Source: JAAOII01 sp965207705 (GTDB lineage: Bacteria > Pseudomonadota > Gammaproteobacteria > CBDBNL01 > JAAOII01). Taken from it: a stretch of 64,000 bases of DNA. This document shows, piece by piece, positions 61,534-64,000 of the stretch. The position numbers and the translations under genes were made by a program. A model generated the notes under the pieces. It searched no databases, was not told the DNA's origin, and was given only the letters and a program-made list of their open reading frames with translations. The DNA lies in NCBI GenBank assembly GCA_965207705.1, contig OZ242292.1:1922001-1986000 (forward strand), in the 5' to 3' direction. Position 1 is the first letter of the stretch; each line of letters begins with the position of its first letter.

Positions 61534-61571
61534 TTATTGTTTATCACTACCCTATAAGTGATAAACAATAA
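61534..61571. repeat. Perfect 15-bp inverted repeat (hairpin)
   Basis: TTATTGTTTATCACT at 61534-61548 and its exact complement at 61557-61571, with an eight-base loop. It lies between the divergent GT2 pair, 140 bases upstream of the minus-strand gene. No T-tract follows, so it is not a classical terminator. Confidence 0.85.
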
Positions 61572-61643
61572 GATATACAAATATATTAATATTCTAAATA
61601 TTAGACAGTGTTGGGTTTTTTCTTCTTTTTTATTAGTGGTAAC

Positions 61644-61788
61644 TGGAGAATATTACCCTCATGCTATGTTGAATACAGATTATAATATTTCATTTTCTCC
61701 AGCTTTTGAAAATGCAAGCAGCACTGGGTATCTTACTGAAAAGATATGGGATGCGTTCCTAACTGGAAATATTCTTAGTATAAAATAA
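61644..61788 (+). pseudogene. GT10 fucosyltransferase relic with internal deletion
   Basis: TGEYYPHAMLNTDYNISFSP is followed at once by AFENASSTGYLTEKIWDAFL and TGN. The second part matches the C-terminal donor block of alpha-1,3-fucosyltransferases (AFENS....Y.TEK..DA...G..P.Y.G). The middle block, present in the relic at 57018-57322, is missing here and the end is lost. The two relics share about 38 bases at their start. Confidence 0.75.
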
Positions 61789-61886
61789 TTTGAATAAATA
61801 TTAAATAACATTACGATGATATTGCATCTATTAACATGGTTTTTGTTTTATAATGATATCATTTCTATTTACAGATGATATAAAAT

Positions 61887-62924
61887 ATGCCTGAAATCAG
61901 TGTCGTTATGGCAGTATATAACCGAGAAGAATATGTTTCTCGTGCTATTGAGTCAATACTCAATCAAACCTATAAGGACTTTGAGTTTATATTGGTGGAC
62001 GATGGTTCAACTGATGGTTCATCAGATATAATAAAACATTACGCTTATAAAGACAAACGGATAAAATATATCCGACAAGATAATAGTGGATTGGCTCATG
62101 CACGCAATGCAGGAGCTAATTATGCTCAAGGTAAGTACATTGCCTTCATGGATGATGATGATATATCCATCCCAGAGAGATTAGAAAAACAATTGAGGTT
62201 TATAGAAAATAATCCAAAAATTGATGCCTGTGTGGCTATGCAGAAATTTATTACCCCCGAAGAAAAAAATGCGGGCTACCAAAGGATCGTTTGTGATTTA
62301 CTGCCACGCGATAAAGCAGTGTTAAAATACGCATTTACCCTTCCTTTCACTTTAGGAGCTCCAACTATGATAAAAAAAGAAATATTTAATGCCTGTTCAG
62401 GTTTCCGTACGTCGCCTCTTATAATCGAGGATATGGATTTTACTTTAAGATTCCAAGAAAGATTTTCTGCAGCTATTATAAGGGAATACTTATACAAGTG
62501 TACTCTTCCTGATACTAGGTTTGGTGATAATTTAACTACTAGATACCCAGTGCATTTTATGAAATCATATATAATCTCTTATTTATGTGCTTGGTTTCGT
62601 AGGAATACTAATTCTGATCCAGTAGAGGAAAATAAATCAGCTGATGAAATAATAGCTCTAATCCCTCTATTGCCACAGATTACACGTGATAGTATATTTA
62701 ATGCTTGGCTTCCCTCGCTATGCAAAAATATTATTAAATCAATAAAGAAAGGGGAATATATCAATAATAAAGAATTAATTTCCTTAATAAAAACAATAAG
62801 ATACATAGCTCCTGAAGAATTTGCGAGTAAGTTTGCAAATAAAATCAGAAAAAATATAACCAAAAAATTAATAAAGCAAGGTAAGTTAATCCAAGCATTT
62901 AATACTATCAGAATTAAATCATAA
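61887..62924 (+). CDS. GT2 family glycosyltransferase, inverted pair member 2
   Basis: 345 residues. PEISVVMAVYNREEYVSRAI, FILVDDGSTDGSSDII and AFMDDDDISIPERLEKQ give a full donor site. It is highly similar to the gene at 60357-61394 but transcribed in the opposite direction. The region of greatest difference is the middle third (around residues 115-145). The function is a sugar transfer in the same polysaccharide, not further defined. It is followed by a 59-base gap and then a truncated ABC exporter on the other strand. Confidence 0.9.
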   Translation: MPEISVVMAVYNREEYVSRAIESILNQTYKDFEFILVDDGSTDGSSDIIKHYAYKDKRIKYIRQDNSGLAHARNAGANYAQGKYIAFMDDDDISIPERLEKQLRFIENNPKIDACVAMQKFITPEEKNAGYQRIVCDLLPRDKAVLKYAFTLPFTLGAPTMIKKEIFNACSGFRTSPLIIEDMDFTLRFQERFSAAIIREYLYKCTLPDTRFGDNLTTRYPVHFMKSYIISYLCAWFRRNTNSDPVEENKSADEIIALIPLLPQITRDSIFNAWLPSLCKNIIKSIKKGEYINNKELISLIKTIRYIAPEEFASKFANKIRKNITKKLIKQGKLIQAFNTIRIKS

Positions 62925-62983
62925 AAATAGTAGAATACCCCCTCCTATATTATTGTAATCTTATAAATAACTTACTATAACCA

Positions 62984-63454
62984 TCACTTCCTAAACTGAT
63001 AAGAGCAAAGGTCTGCATAACTTCTCTTGTTAGCTAGAAGTTCTTGGTGGGTACTTTCTTCAGTAATTTTTCCGTGGATCAATAGAATAATTCTATCCAT
63101 TTGTTTTATAGTGGATAGGCGGTGAGCGATAGAGAGAACTGTCCGACCTTCTATCATGGTGTAAATATTCTTTCTAATTTTATATTTGGCTTCTACATCC
63201 AACGCTGAAGTCGCTTCGTCCAATATTAGTATCTTGGTGTCCTTTAGAAGAGCTCTTGCTAAGGATATTCTCTGCTGTTGCCCGCCAGAAAGGCGCACTC
63301 CTTTATCACCTAATCTTGTATTCAATCCTTCAGACATTTCTTCAACAAAGTCCCATGCATAAGCTTTGGTAAGAACTTCCTTAATTCTGTCATCATCAGT
63401 TGATAATCGGCCAAATATATTTTGTGAAAAGAAAAGCAAAAAAATATATGTCAA
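62984..63454 (-). pseudogene. C-terminal half of an MsbA-type ABC exporter ATPase domain
   Basis: The frame has FSQNIFGRL (Q-loop), the signature VRLSGGQQQRISLARALL, Walker B ILILDEATSALD and the switch region TVLSIAHRLSTIKQMD. This is typical of the end of lipid A/polysaccharide exporters. The membrane domain and the Walker A motif are absent. Upstream of the Q-loop the sequence changes to unrelated AT-rich DNA, so it is a truncated gene. Confidence 0.85.
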
Positions 63455-63804
63455 TGATTGCTCGTGTAAAACAAGCTGCGTATCTCATGGGGTATTCCTG
63501 GATAAAATTTAAGTATCCTGGATTAATATATTCTTATAGATAGATTATGTTATGAACAAAATCTATGATATAAATATTATGAGTTAGATTTTGTTACATA
63601 TAGCTGATGCTCTTTGTTTATTCTGTTGCGAACAAATCAAATAATACTCTAACGGAATCAATGATATAACTCCAATCGATAAAATTGAAATAATAGAAGT
63701 TGTATTATTTGACCTATTGTATTACAATGCTTATATGAAACAAATTAGAGAATACATATCATCCAAAATGATGCACGGTTGTAAAATTAAAAACATATAG
63801 ATAG
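63455..63804. other. Intergenic AT-rich region with a possible gene relic
   Basis: No complete gene. A short plus-strand frame ending near 63543 reads IARVKQAAYLMGYSW then IKFKYPGL, which looks like the C-terminal tail of a glycosyltransferase but is too short to assign. The rest, to 63804, shows nothing I recognise. Confidence 0.35.
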
Positions 63805-64000
63805 ATGTCTTTAACGCCTTTAGTATCAGTGGTGATGTCTACCTATAATCGTGCTGATGTGGTAGGACGTGCTATAGATTCAATTCTTATACAAACTTAT
63901 GATAATTTTGAGTTAGTCATAGTTGATGATGGATCTACTGATAATACACCCAGTATTTTAAAAAAATACATCTCCAAAGATAAACGTATTATTTTATTAA
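63805..64000 (+). CDS. GT2 family glycosyltransferase, N-terminal part (cut by window edge)
   Basis: 65 codons from the ATG at 63805 to the window end. PLVSVVMSTYNRADVVGRAI, SILIQTYDNFELVIVDDGST and DNTPSILKKY match the donor site of GT2 enzymes, similar in style to the inverted pair upstream. The remainder is outside the window. Confidence 0.9.
   Translation, partial: MSLTPLVSVVMSTYNRADVVGRAIDSILIQTYDNFELVIVDDGSTDNTPSILKKYISKDKRIILL

Overview
The window comes from an AT-rich Gram-negative bacterium, most likely a gammaproteobacterium. It has lipoproteins, Lgt, a KdsC-type phosphatase, a YejA-type binding protein, the uvrB/hemC/hemD/uvrC housekeeping genes and two surface-polysaccharide loci. 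At the left edge is the start of a sulfoacetaldehyde acetyltransferase gene (xsc), immediately downstream of an alanine dehydrogenase gene (ald). This pairing is known from taurine dissimilation. Taurine use, a giant secreted metzincin/cadherin-like/GLUG lipoprotein and many decaying genes together suggest a host-associated (perhaps marine invertebrate) lifestyle. The lifestyle is inference; the genes are what the sequence shows.

Layout. 0-2.7 kb: xsc-ald and an MFS transporter, minus strand. 2.8-11.1 kb: first polysaccharide locus, with a FkbM methyltransferase, two paralogous GT2 glycosyltransferases and a CDP-hexose set. That set is RfbF, an RfbG-like 4,6-dehydratase, an RfbH/ColD-like PLP enzyme with His replacing the catalytic Lys, and SDR reductases. 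It lies on two converging transcripts, with relics of rfbF, rfbG, rmlC and a transposase. 11.2-24.6 kb: housekeeping block, with a lipoprotein, uvrB, a ferredoxin, hemC, hemD, uvrC, trkA and gcvT-gcvH-gcvP. 24.6-32.8 kb: one 2751-codon lipoprotein gene made of two ~1370-residue tandem copies. 33-43.2 kb: a 2-hydroxyacid dehydrogenase, YejA and YejB (convergent), dcd, mrp, an AddA-like helicase-nuclease and a DUF1624 membrane protein. 43.2-54.9 kb: tRNA-Ile(GAT), a 5'-nucleotidase, a polar amino-acid ABC transporter split by a GtrB-type pair, lgt, a DUF1622 protein, rmuC, a rhomboid protease, a PPi-type phosphofructokinase and kdsC. 54.9-64 kb: second polysaccharide locus, with a polysialyltransferase-like gene, a KpsC/KpsS-like gene, an intact and a dead copy of a DxDEF glycosyltransferase, two GT10 fucosyltransferase relics, a broken insertion sequence, an inverted GT2 pair, a truncated ABC exporter and the start of another GT2.

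The strongest large-scale pattern is birth and decay by tandem duplication. In both polysaccharide loci a multi-gene unit was duplicated, then different members were lost from each copy, leaving relics tens to a few hundred bases long joined at short microhomologies. The giant lipoprotein shows the same kind of tandem duplication but kept in frame, with both zinc sites intact. Several genes have a TATAAT-like box only 6-8 bases from the ATG and no visible Shine-Dalgarno, which would give leaderless mRNAs. Several conserved proteins carry short low-complexity or repeat-coded insertions.
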